Part shown: piece by piece, positions 57,316 to 64,000 of the stretch
How positions within the stretch are numbered: position 1 is the first letter of the stretch
Layout: each line of letters begins with the position of its first letter
Assembly (NCBI GenBank): GCA_022448365.1
Contig: JAKVCS010000008.1
Location: 22,255-86,254 of the forward strand
Direction of reading: 5' to 3'
Length of the DNA stretch: 64,000 bases
Source: Saccharospirillaceae bacterium
GTDB lineage: Bacteria; Pseudomonadota; Gammaproteobacteria; Pseudomonadales; Oceanobacteraceae
Made by a program: the position numbers and the translations under genes
The notes under the pieces: generated by a model
The model's database searches: none
What the model saw: only the letters and a program-made list of their open reading frames with translations
Told to the model about the DNA's origin: nothing

Positions 57316-58083
57316 TTAATCGGCTAAGCAATCCATCAAACGAGCTTCATCCAGCATTTTGTAACGATCATATTCTTTCAGGAAAGGAATATGGGGTAAG
57401 TCATTCACCAGAATTCCAACACCTTGCTGATGAAACGGATTAGCTTCCACATCATAAGACAGTGGATTACCTAACTTAATCGCAACGGCTTGTAACTTCA
57501 TCAAATCCTGGCCAAGGCGATAGGTTTCTTCTGCGCTTTCACAGCGATAATACAAGCTGTGTAACGCACCAAAGCCTAATGATTCCACTAGGTGTTTGGT
57601 CATTGGCAAATACACATTGTGGTAACGCTCAAACTCATCGATATCCAGCAGTGCGGTATTGACGGCTTCTGTAATGGCAAATGCATCGCTGCTGTTTGTT
57701 GCATTTAATTCCGACAGAGTCTGTTGAGCCAGTGCTTGCAGTTCGTCTGAAAATACGTCTGCCGGAGCCATTGGGTAATCAAATCCCAGGTTATCCTCCA
57801 TCGGCACGAAATCGTTAGCGATGATCATAACGCCTTTCTTAATGTGTGGAACTGCGCGGGCGTCAAAGGTCGCGGCCACCGGTAGCAGTAGCGTTTCAGT
57901 CGTAATGAGCTTACTGAACAAAGCATCAGTAGCACCATCAGTTTGTTCAGCGTATTGGTGTTTGCGCTCTTTATACAGTTCAATGGCATCTTTTAAGTGC
58001 TGTTCGAAGCCATCAATACAGCCAGTGAGTAATAAAGTGGCACATAACAGTAATGATTTGCAGTATTGTAACATCGTATTCAT
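57316..58083 (-). CDS. Lipoprotein of unknown function
   Basis: 255 residues. The signal peptide ends in lipobox LLTGC (Cys22). The mature part is helical and charged, with GFEQHLKDAIELYKERKHQY near the start, then a domain without motifs I recognise. It lies convergent with the LysR gene and 475 bases before the AT-rich region. Confidence 0.6.
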   Translation of the reverse strand: MNTMLQYCKSLLLCATLLLTGCIDGFEQHLKDAIELYKERKHQYAEQTDGATDALFSKLITTETLLLPVAATFDARAVPHIKKGVMIIANDFVPMEDNLGFDYPMAPADVFSDELQALAQQTLSELNATNSSDAFAITEAVNTALLDIDEFERYHNVYLPMTKHLVESLGFGALHSLYYRCESAEETYRLGQDLMKLQAVAIKLGNPLSYDVEANPFHQQGVGILVNDLPHIPFLKEYDRYKMLDEARLMDCLAD

Positions 58084-58156
58084 AAGTCCCTGGTTAGTGT
58101 CTGTAGAAGACGTTATTTTATAGAAGTGATGAACGCGTGATTATAAATGTATTAAA

Positions 58157-58507
58157 GTGAGGAAGCAGCGGCCATAACTGAACAATTCGAGACAAGTTGC
58201 TCTCTTTTTCTCGAGGGCGCATCAGCTGATGGTGATTTTTTAATCCCAGGGGAAGAGACAACAGGGCAGTTATTTAGAGACCTGGTTGCAGCAGGGACAG
58301 GTTCTAAAGTGAGATGGAGTTTTGATGCCAGGTCTAAAGAACTTGGAGAAGGAAAAATTATAGAATTTATAAAAGATAGCTTGGTTGAAAAATCAGGAGA
58401 TTATAAGGTTGGTTCGTTTCATAGATATAAATTGATTATAAATTATAATTTTACATAACTCAGATACCAGACAGAGTTCGATATTTTTGTTATTGGCAAA
58501 AAAAATA
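58157..58507 (+). pseudogene. Start-less open frame, probable gene remnant
   Basis: An open frame of 116 codons between a TAA at 58154 and a TAA at 58505, with no in-frame ATG and only an internal GTG (58310) and TTG. The middle reads like a real protein (LIPGEETTGQLFRDLV, then VRWSFDARSKELGEGKIIEFIKD), but the last ~25 residues become simple (a run of Ile, then LLLAKK). It looks like a decayed or truncated gene at the border of the AT-rich segment. Family unknown. Confidence 0.35.
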
Positions 58508-58564
58508 ATGTGATTATCATTCGACTTTCAAGGATTATTTAATAATAAATAGGAAGTAATAAAA

Positions 58565-59077
58565 ATGTCAAATAATATATTATCAAAATTAGTTGTAGGC
58601 TCATTATTTTTAGCAGTCAACTCGTACTCTCTGCCGATAGGAGTTGTAAATGGTGACAATGTAAGTATAAAAACAAAAGGTCTTATAAATACTACAACCT
58701 ACGTTGACGGGAAGGCACATATAGATCTATCAGCAAGATATATATACGACAAAGGAACAAAAACTGTATACACGAAAAAGTCTAAAGCCATTGATTGGAA
58801 TTTTACTCCGACTACCAATGGTTTTTATCAGATAAGAAGTAAAAGCCGACCTGGTGGCTGTATATATGATCCGAAGCGTACTACTATCGCAAGATTTGAT
58901 AAGACTTGTAATTACAATTGGCCTCGAAATGAATGGCGGTTAGAGAAAATGTACAATGCTTACAGAATCAGAAATAAGACCACAGGTTATTGTATGGAAG
59001 CAGATTCTGGTGGAACACTTCTGAGAGTAAAATCATGTTCTAATAATAACGATCTGCAATTATTTTATATTGATTAG
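58565..59077 (+). CDS. Secreted ricin-B/beta-trefoil-like lectin protein
   Basis: 170 residues with a signal peptide (cleavage near residue 22, SYS). The C-terminal part has beta-trefoil lectin landmarks: GFYQIRSKSRPGGCIY, AYRIRNKTTGYCMEADSGG and LRVKSCSNNNDLQLFYID, i.e. the repeated 'Y.IRN..TG.C...' and Q.F elements. Such modules are found in toxin B subunits and sugar-binding proteins. Four cysteines could make two disulfides. Very AT-rich with AT-ending codons, unlike the core genes, so acquired DNA. Confidence 0.65.
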   Translation: MSNNILSKLVVGSLFLAVNSYSLPIGVVNGDNVSIKTKGLINTTTYVDGKAHIDLSARYIYDKGTKTVYTKKSKAIDWNFTPTTNGFYQIRSKSRPGGCIYDPKRTTIARFDKTCNYNWPRNEWRLEKMYNAYRIRNKTTGYCMEADSGGTLLRVKSCSNNNDLQLFYID

Positions 59078-59109
59078 AAAGATTTGGGAAACCTAGATAT
59101 TAATAATAT

Positions 59110-60054
59110 ATGAATAGTAAATGCTTCTTTTTTTTAATATCTGGGTTTTTTGCTGGATATATTTTTTGTGATTTTTCTAATGATAAAGAATTAGTCCATT
59201 CTTCGGGGGTGAAAATTACTGACGGTACTTTAAAAGATGATTCTAAGTCTACAGTATTTGACAAAGTAATGGCTCAAGAAGATATGATTGGTGTTGAAGA
59301 CCCATGCTCAAACTTGTCAATTTCAAATGAACATAAAGAGGATTTTTGTAAATTAATTTATCCTGAGGATTCGGATTATTCCTGGGAAGCGGTTGATGAT
59401 ATTGTTAGTTACGAAAATCATGTTTTAGAGCTACTGACAAGTCTTGCAAGGGAAGTAGATTTTCAGAAAAAACAAGAATTTTTGGAGATATTTGACCTAA
59501 TTAGTCCAGAAATACAAAGTGAATCCATAAGATATCTTTTTGAATTCGATTCAATTGATAACAAAATATTAGGAATTGATATTTTAACGAGGGTAGGCAG
59601 GGCTGGCGAAGAATTAATTGATCTTCCGTTTAGTATTTTAAATTCGAGTAATGTAGATGATCGATTAATCGTAAAATCAATAAAATCACTTGATCTTTCG
59701 ATAGCTGAAAATAGAAATTATATTGAACTAATGGAGGATTACTCTAATAGTGATAATGTCGAAATTAGATCTGAGAGTCTAATTGCAATTGGAGCTAAAG
59801 CTACAAATAGAGATCACTTGCAATCAATTTTATCGCTAACTGACGACGATGCTTCTATAGCCATCTTAGCACTTGCTAATAGTACCGTTTTGAGCGAGGA
59901 CATAAAGCATAAACTCTTGAAATACTCATTTGATGAAACCTTACCATTTGGGGAGAGATATATTGCAATAAAATCTCTAGATAGATTTCTTTTGACAGAA
60001 AACGAAAAAGAACGAATTGATGAAATATTGCAGAGAATTACTACCTATCACTAG
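59110..60054 (+). CDS. Exported HEAT-like helical protein
   Basis: 314 residues with a hydrophobic N-terminus (about 4-20) that may be a signal peptide or membrane anchor. After an acidic linker, residues about 95-310 are paired helices with spaced Leu/Ile/Ala, as in HEAT/Armadillo solenoids (LTSLAREVDF; SESLIAIGAKAT; ILALANST; YIAIKSLDRFL). It lies 33 bases after the lectin gene and is just as AT-rich, so the two were probably acquired together. Function unknown; a partner of the lectin is possible. Confidence 0.5.
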   Translation: MNSKCFFFLISGFFAGYIFCDFSNDKELVHSSGVKITDGTLKDDSKSTVFDKVMAQEDMIGVEDPCSNLSISNEHKEDFCKLIYPEDSDYSWEAVDDIVSYENHVLELLTSLAREVDFQKKQEFLEIFDLISPEIQSESIRYLFEFDSIDNKILGIDILTRVGRAGEELIDLPFSILNSSNVDDRLIVKSIKSLDLSIAENRNYIELMEDYSNSDNVEIRSESLIAIGAKATNRDHLQSILSLTDDDASIAILALANSTVLSEDIKHKLLKYSFDETLPFGERYIAIKSLDRFLLTENEKERIDEILQRITTYH

Positions 60055-60464
60055 TATTTTTATATCCAATATAATTTTAATTGGATGAGCTTCGATCCAG
60101 TTCTATTATGAAAATTTAGAGGTTGATTTTTGAAAGTTAGAAAGCTTTTGTTAATGAAAATAATATAAGAACTTACATATAAAATCCGATTTCGATTAGA
60201 ATAAAGGCCTTTTCTTCGCTTTACTCTAATAGGTTTAAGTACTTTCGATGGGAATGATCTAGCGAATGTCTTCGATACAACGACTCAACCCTGCTGGACA
60301 TAACAATTGAGTGTTACGCAGGCTGTGTCGCTGCCTGCAAAAGTATAGAAGTGATCTTCAATGTCCTTCATTTCTCAAGGTTGTTCTACGTTTCCTGAGA
60401 CACAGAATACGACCAATCAAATTAACCGGCGTGATTAACACGGTTGTATCAGTACTATCCGGGT
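60055..60464. other. AT-rich non-coding stretch with hairpins and a possible degenerate attC
   Basis: About 410 bases without a gene I trust. A hairpin ATCCAAT...ATTGGAT follows the HEAT-like gene (60064-60086). Near 60300 the sequence CATAACAATTGAG resembles a reversed attC end, with an inverted GCAGGC/GCCTGC nearby and CTCAAGGTTGTT around 60394-60405, but the arms do not fold well. A hairpin AACCGGCGTG/CACGGTT lies at 60422-60446 and may terminate the VOC gene transcript. Confidence 0.4.
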
Positions 60465-60854
60465 TTACTGAGCCTTACGTGGCAGCTCATCCGACTGATA
60501 CATGGAGATCTGATGGTTGTCCGGGTCGGCAATCTCAGCAGACCATCCACCCGGTGCGTGGCTCACCGGAGTAACAATGGTGACGCCTTTTTCCGCCAGC
60601 GCGTTTACCGTGTCATCTATGCCGCCATCTGGAAGGTCAAAAACGATGATAGGGGAGTTACCAGGTCGTGATTCCTGCTGGAAAAACAGCAGCTCAATGT
60701 CATTCCCGGTTTTCGCTAAGAGCCAGTCGTTACCGCTGCCGTCATCTTCCATTCTCTGCACATCCATTCCAAGTGCATCGCGGTAGAAAGCCTCGGTCTT
60801 ATCCACATCGTTGACGTAGTAGCAGATAGCACCGATTTTACTGTTATTAAACAT
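60465..60854 (-). CDS. VOC (glyoxalase-fold) protein
   Basis: 129 residues. IGAICYYVNDVDKTEAFYRDALGM at the N-terminus and SAEIADPDNHQISMYQ at the C-terminus are the paired beta-alpha-beta-beta-beta units of the vicinal oxygen chelate fold, and the final Asp/His/Gln cluster may hold a metal. Substrate unknown. It overlaps the upstream sigma-like gene by eight bases, so the two are co-translated. Confidence 0.85.
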   Translation of the reverse strand: MFNNSKIGAICYYVNDVDKTEAFYRDALGMDVQRMEDDGSGNDWLLAKTGNDIELLFFQQESRPGNSPIIVFDLPDGGIDDTVNALAEKGVTIVTPVSHAPGGWSAEIADPDNHQISMYQSDELPRKAQ

Positions 60855-61527
60855 TCCTTAGTTCCTCTTTGTTGGTTGGTACTCCCTTACGTTGCCGCGA
60901 GAGGTTGTTTTGTGAGCTTACAACAAAAAGATGTCCGTCTGGGTCGTGGCTGGCCAATATTGCGCTGGCTGTTCTCATATCGCTGAAACGGGCCATTTGG
61001 AGCAATGCTTGCCTTATTTGCCCGAAAGCCAGCTCGCCTTTTAAGTTCGAAAGCCCGGCGACGTGTTTGCCATCGAACTGGCGCCAGCGGCGCTTAATCT
61101 GGGCAATGCGTTGTCGTAAGGCCGTGTCTGATATGCGTAATAGCCAGGCAATTTCTGCCTTGGTATGCCCGGCTAAGGCCAGCAGGGCGGCGCTACGAAG
61201 GCTGGGTGGCAGAGTCTGAATAAACTCAGAGCTTGGTTCTTCCCGGTCGGCTTGTGGCTGCTCTGCCGATTCCTCGGTGAGAGTGAGTGTGGAAGACGCT
61301 TCGCGCTGTTGTCGCCTTACGGCTGTGCGTGCATCGAATGCTGCACGCTTTCTTAAAGCACCGAAAAGCCAGCGGCGATTGTTATTGCAGGACAGGTCGG
61401 TACGACCGGCCTCAACCGCTGCGAGCAAAATGGCCTGCAGCAGGTCTTCTGCCTCATCAATATGGCGGGCGACTTTGCGGGCATAGAAGAGCAGCTCGGT
61501 ATATGACGGGTTTTGATTCTGTCTCAT
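60847..61527 (-). CDS. Sigma-70-like (ECF-type) factor
   Basis: 226 residues. Region 2-like ELLFYARKVARHIDEAEDLLQAILLAAVEAG and ...RRWLFGALRKRAAFDART, then region 4-like LPPSLRSAALLALAGHTKAEIAWLLRISDTALRQRIAQIKRRW. The tail of about 75 residues beyond region 4 is unusual for an ECF factor. A promoter-recognition role is inference. It shares an operon with the VOC gene and lies 75 bases from the end of an attC-like site. Base composition is higher in G+C than the cassettes to the right. Confidence 0.7.
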   Translation of the reverse strand: MRQNQNPSYTELLFYARKVARHIDEAEDLLQAILLAAVEAGRTDLSCNNNRRWLFGALRKRAAFDARTAVRRQQREASSTLTLTEESAEQPQADREEPSSEFIQTLPPSLRSAALLALAGHTKAEIAWLLRISDTALRQRIAQIKRRWRQFDGKHVAGLSNLKGELAFGQIRQALLQMARFSDMRTASAILASHDPDGHLFVVSSQNNLSRQRKGVPTNKEELRNV

Positions 61528-61602
61528 AAAAGGCTTTCTGCATCTGCAACTTGGTGATGAGCGATGGATTGCTATGATTCTTGCGAATACTCACTGTGCC
61601 AC

Positions 61603-61692
61603 TTAACGCCTCAAACACCGGCGCAGCTTTGGTGCGTCCAGTGGAGGCCGTTTTTTGGCCGGAACGATGCTTGAGTAACTTGTTATAACTTA
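61603..61692 (-). repeat. attC-like recombination site A
   Basis: Reading leftward on the minus strand: TAACAAG at the start just after the VOC stop codon, an ACTCAAG box, an inner stem (GGCC...GGCC), then GTTTGAGGCGTTAAGTG. The outer ends fit the attC plan (AAC at one end, GTTRRRY at the other, here GTTAAGT) with CTCAA/TTGAG inner boxes. It marks the end of the cassette holding the genes at 61690-62458. Confidence 0.72.
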
Positions 61693-62085
61693 GCTCTCTA
61701 TGGGTGTGCATAATTCCAGTAAAATCCCAGAAGGGCAGCGCACATAGGACACTGTTTGCCCCCAAGGCTTTGTTTCAGGCGACTTCAATTCAATGGCGCC
61801 ACAATCCAATGCTTTTTTATGCGCAGCATCAACTTCATTCGTGACAAGGGCTATTTCAGTACCTAATGGTTTATCAGAATCACTAGAACTTATATAGCCT
61901 CCTGAAAAATTCGACTTCCCCAGCTCGTGTGAGGCAAAGGCTAAAACGGTTTTGCCTGTTTCTAATTCTCCATAATCTTTTTCTTCAGTGATAAAACGAC
62001 GCTTCATTTCAAACGCTTTTTCAAAGAATAATAGAGCCGCATCAACATCGAGTACGTAATTTATAGTGTATCCAAATTTTACCAT
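61690..62085 (-). CDS. VOC-family protein in the cassette array
   Basis: 131 residues of the glyoxalase/bleomycin-resistance fold: FGYTINYVLDVDAALLFFEKAF, LVTNEVDAAHKKALDCGAIEL and YVRCPSGILLELC. It may chelate a metal and act on an electrophile or an antibiotic; nothing in the sequence shows which. Its stop codon lies inside the start of attC-like site A, typical for an integron cassette gene. It starts four bases after the upstream gene's stop. Confidence 0.82.
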   Translation of the reverse strand: MVKFGYTINYVLDVDAALLFFEKAFEMKRRFITEEKDYGELETGKTVLAFASHELGKSNFSGGYISSSDSDKPLGTEIALVTNEVDAAHKKALDCGAIELKSPETKPWGQTVSYVRCPSGILLELCTPIES

Positions 62086-62089
62086 TTGA

Positions 62090-62458
62090 CTATTTCCTTT
62101 TGTTGTTCACTGCTTGATTTATAAAATATTCGCTATGTTTTTGAACAATGTCGTTGCCTGTATATATTTTTAAGTGCCGCCGTTTCTTACCACTACCCTC
62201 CAAAATAGAATCACTATCGGTAAAGTCGCAGCCGTTACTAAACTCGATGGAAATATGCTCCTTATATATGTAAATACCTCCGATTAATGAACTCGATAAA
62301 TTGAAAACCAACCCACCATACTTTATGTCTTCGACTAATTGTTCATTAGCACCTAAGAATATATCTCTGATTGACATGACCATGTCAAATTGATTTGGCG
62401 ATATGGTATGTATATCAGAAAGGAAGTCATTTACTTTATTGTTCGTTGAAATATTCAT
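62090..62458 (-). CDS. DUF1801/YdhG-like protein in the cassette array
   Basis: 122 residues from the ATG at 62458; an in-frame TTG at 62467 is possible. VMSIRDIFLGANEQLVEDIKYGGLVF and HISIEFSNGCDFTDSDSILEGSGKKRRHLKIY are DUF1801 hallmarks. The fold resembles ferrochelatase-frataxin-like small proteins of unknown role. It begins about 30 bases after attC-like site B and shares a cassette with the VOC gene. Confidence 0.78.
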   Translation of the reverse strand: MNISTNNKVNDFLSDIHTISPNQFDMVMSIRDIFLGANEQLVEDIKYGGLVFNLSSSLIGGIYIYKEHISIEFSNGCDFTDSDSILEGSGKKRRHLKIYTGNDIVQKHSEYFINQAVNNKRK

Positions 62459-62486
62459 TTTACTCAAAATCCGATTACAGGAGAGT

Positions 62487-62570
62487 TATAACGCCCGATT
62501 AACGGCTAAAATTAGCGACGAAGGAGCGCAAGCCCAGCTCCTCTTCGTCCTTCACATAATTGCTTTGTCA
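62487..62570 (-). repeat. attC-like recombination site B
   Basis: On the minus strand it ends in GGGCGTTATAA (GTTATAA in place of GTTRRRY) just ahead of the DUF1801 gene. The half next to the upstream cassette is degenerate (TGACAAAGCAATTATG in place of TAAC...). It shares a 31-base block (62504-62534, one mismatch) with site C. Confidence 0.6.
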
Positions 62571-62755
62571 TGTGAAATCTCGATTGAAACGCCGGCTTTT
62601 TGTACGCATATTTTTCATAGGTGATGATGTATTAAACTGAATCATGCGCCCAAGAGTCCATTGTTCATACCACTCCACACCATACAACTCATGATCACTT
62701 AAACTTGAAATTAGAAAAAGTATCTCACTCTAACTCATTCTTATTTCTTGGTACA
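62568..62755 (-). pseudogene. Degenerate cassette gene fragment
   Basis: A 53-codon open stretch (62568-62729) ends at TGA within the edge of attC-like site B and reads like protein (SLSDHELYGVEWYEQWTLGRMIQFN). A stop interrupts its upstream side, and further upstream another frame gives VPRNKNELE, as if one base had been lost. No good start codon is present. It is probably a broken gene from the cassette between sites C and B. Family unknown. Confidence 0.4.
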
Positions 62756-62780
62756 GTAGACAATTATGGCCTCCATTCAC

Positions 62781-62882
62781 ATAACGCTTGCCGTAAACGG
62801 CACAAATAGCAGGCTAAAATTAGCGACGAAGGAGCACAAGCCTGCTGTTTTGCGTCCTCTGTGCTTAAAGCGTTTGTTAGGT
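62781..62882 (-). repeat. attC-like recombination site C
   Basis: Minus strand: CCTAACAAACGCTTTAAG at the start, inner arms AGCAGGCT/AGCCTGCT with a bulged base, and CAAGCGTTATGTG at the end. The outer arms AACGCTT/AAGCGTT pair. This is the clearest attC of the array. It directly follows the stop of the 62877 gene. It shares a 31-base block (62812-62842) with site B. Confidence 0.8.
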
Positions 62883-63167
62883 ATACGGTGCCACTTTATA
62901 TTCTTTGTTATTAATTTTGTGGTATTGGTTAATTTCATTTACTGCTTTATCTACAGAATCAAAAGCTGCGTTCTCAGCGAAGTATAAGATGTAATTTCCC
63001 GTATCATCCTCGTTCGAAGAAAATGCGTATTCCAAATCGAAGTACTCGCATAATACATACTCAATATAATCTTTATGCTCATAATCAATCAATTCAATGT
63101 AGGCTCCCCATTCTGGGTGCTGTTTAACATTGATTGGTGACAATAAGTATCGAAATTCTTCGAGCAT
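62877..63167 (-). CDS. Small cassette protein of unknown function
   Basis: 96 residues from MLEEFRYLL at 63167; a longer reading from 63257 runs through the attC-like site and IS end and is rejected. Acidic and aromatic: YIELIDYEHKDYIEYVLCEYFDLEYAF, then ENAAFDSVDKAVNEINQYHKI. No motif recognised. The gene is bounded on both sides by attC-like ends (GTTAGGTATAC at its 5' side, GTATACCTAAC at its 3' side), so it is a single-gene integron cassette. AT-rich. Confidence 0.65.
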   Translation of the reverse strand: MLEEFRYLLSPINVKQHPEWGAYIELIDYEHKDYIEYVLCEYFDLEYAFSSNEDDTGNYILYFAENAAFDSVDKAVNEINQYHKINNKEYKVAPYT

Positions 63168-63179
63168 GATTGTATACCT

Positions 63180-63229
63180 AACGCCGCCAGCAGCGGCCGA
63201 GTGAAACGAGGTCCAGCGACCGCAGGGAG
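63180..63229 (-). repeat. Partial attC-like site D, cut by an insertion sequence
   Basis: Minus strand ends in GCTGCTGGCGGCGTTAGGT (GTTAGGT fits GTTRRRY) next to the small cassette gene, with self-complementary CCGCTGCTGGCGG. Its other half is missing because the IS end begins at about 63230. Confidence 0.6.
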
Positions 63230-64000
63230 TGATCTTTCCCCGATAAAACGGACACATTCATCTTCATGCTGCTATTCGCTCATATTCTATCGGTGAACAA
63301 TAACCGATTCCCGAATGCAGCCGTTTCCGGTTGTAGTAATCATTAATATATCTTGCCAAAGCATACTTCAATTCTTCGGTTGAATGAAATGTTGTTTGGC
63401 GAATCAGCTCAGCCTTCATCGAATGAAAGAATGATTCCATATGTGCATTATCAGTACACTTACCCGGCCTACTTCTGGCCGGCGTTTTCTTACCGCGTTC
63501 TGTAATGTTCTTCGCGTAACTTGTGTGGTTCTCTTATCATCCAGACTCCAACCGATGATCCGTCGCGAATAAAGATCCATGATGACCGACAGATAGTGCC
63601 ACTGTTTTTTTACCTTCAGATAGGTCACATCAGCCACCCAGACCTTATTCTTGCTGTTGGGAACAGCGCCATCTGATCGAAGGTTCTCTCCGGCAGCCAG
63701 GAAGCGCCTTAGACCTGGAGCCCGGTGTGTTACCTTGGTTACCCGAGCAATCAGCCCGATCTTCTGCATAAGCCGGGCGACACGCTTCCTACTGACCTGA
63801 AAACCCTGCTTTTGCAGGGCCTTCCAGATTCGAGGACTTCCGTAGCGACCTTCGTTTTCATCTGAAATACGCTTGATATGAGATATCAAATCGATATCAG
63901 ATTGATCTCGTTCTGAAGGCTCACGATTCAGCCAGCCGTAAAAGCCACTTCGCGAAACACCCAGCCACTCACACGTGCGCTTGATACCTAGCTCTCGCCC
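63230..64000 (-). mobile_element. IS3-family insertion sequence, right part; runs past the window edge
   Basis: The element begins near 63230 with TGATCTTTCCCCGATAAAAC, a plausible IS3-family terminal inverted repeat, just beyond the orfB-type transposase stop. It continues to the window end, so its other terminus, the orfA part and any target duplication are not visible. It sits inside attC-like site D. Confidence 0.75.
63264..64000 (-). pseudogene. IS3-type transposase (OrfB), internally deleted and frameshifted
   Basis: From the window edge leftward the frame reads GRELGIKRTCEWLGVSRSGFYGWL, then YGSPRIWKALQKQGFQVSRKRVARLM and the rve core with the first catalytic Asp in VWVADVTYLKVK. After RKRRPEVG the frame runs out at 63416. 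The C-terminal end continues in another frame (KCTDNAHMESFFHSMKAEL to PIEYERIAA, stop at 63264-63266). The segment with the second catalytic Asp (normally HHSD.G.QY) is gone, so about 30 codons were deleted and the enzyme must be inactive. Confidence 0.85.

Noticed and set aside
60296..60405. Possible fifth attC-like site near 60300
   Set aside because: The end CATAACAATTGAG fits, but the opposite end (GTTGTTC) breaks the consensus and the arms do not fold; kept only as a note within the intergenic entry.
60311..60574. Small open frame opposite the VOC gene
   Set aside because: It overlaps the 3' end of a well-supported VOC gene on the other strand and lacks a ribosome site or recognisable motif.

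Overview
The window reads as a chromosome segment from a marine-type gammaproteobacterium. Dxs, IspA, HemE, RsmE, RadA, RibA and XseB are all gammaproteobacterial in look. The Na+-type stator genes pomA/pomB, the Mrp (Mnh) Na+/H+ antiporter operon and the long PstC/PstA pair suggest an Oceanospirillales-like bacterium that lives with salt. This is inference from gene content; no rRNA or tRNA gene was seen. Coding density is high and G+C looks moderate up to about 58 kb. It then drops sharply, and gene style changes.

Layout. 1-6.4 kb: a truncated DUF1631/PilZ gene, a secreted LolA-fold-like protein, a CBS-pair protein, a ComFB-family protein, an OmpR/CpxA-type two-component pair and hemE. 6.6-12.5 kb: six-gene Mrp antiporter operon (A/B fused, C, D, E, F, G). 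13.0-13.9 kb: two genes overlapping in different frames that look like an orphan phage-type i-spanin/o-spanin pair. 14-18.3 kb: RND efflux pump and its adaptor. 18.4-24.1 kb: radA, a LuxR-type regulator, an ELWxxDGT-repeat lipoprotein and a hybrid histidine kinase. 24.4-28.8 kb: metY, three tandem paralogous membrane proteins and rsmE. 29-31.4 kb: pomA-pomB-PilZ. 31.6-37.9 kb: xseB-ispA-dxs followed by a histidine kinase and a response regulator with a degenerate HD-GYP domain. 37.9-40.2 kb: ribA, a zinc peptidase and a Q-rich coiled-coil protein. 40.5-47.4 kb: a phosphate regulon block (Pho box-pstS-pstC-pstA-pstB-phoU, then a second Pho box and a porin). 47.6-58.1 kb: PLP enzyme, acyl-CoA dehydrogenase, SDR, BASS transporter, a large uncharacterised Q-rich protein, AraC and LysR regulators with oxidoreductase/AhpD-like neighbours, and a lipoprotein.

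58.1-64 kb is accessory DNA. An AT-rich stretch carries a gene remnant, a secreted ricin-B-like lectin and a HEAT-like protein. Next come a sigma-like/VOC gene pair and an array of small genes on the minus strand separated by attC-like sites, i.e. an integron cassette array whose integrase is not in view. At the right edge an IS3-family element has inserted into one attC-like site; its transposase has lost an internal segment.

Themes that connect genes: cyclic-di-GMP-type signalling (two PilZ proteins, one in the stator operon, a ComFB protein and a degenerate HD-GYP), Na+ energetics (Mrp, PomAB, BASS) and phosphate starvation (two 11-bp-phased Pho boxes). The strongest candidates for something undescribed are the orphan spanin-like overlapping pair, the membrane-protein triplet, the degenerate HD-GYP regulator, and the cassette array with its IS-interrupted attC.
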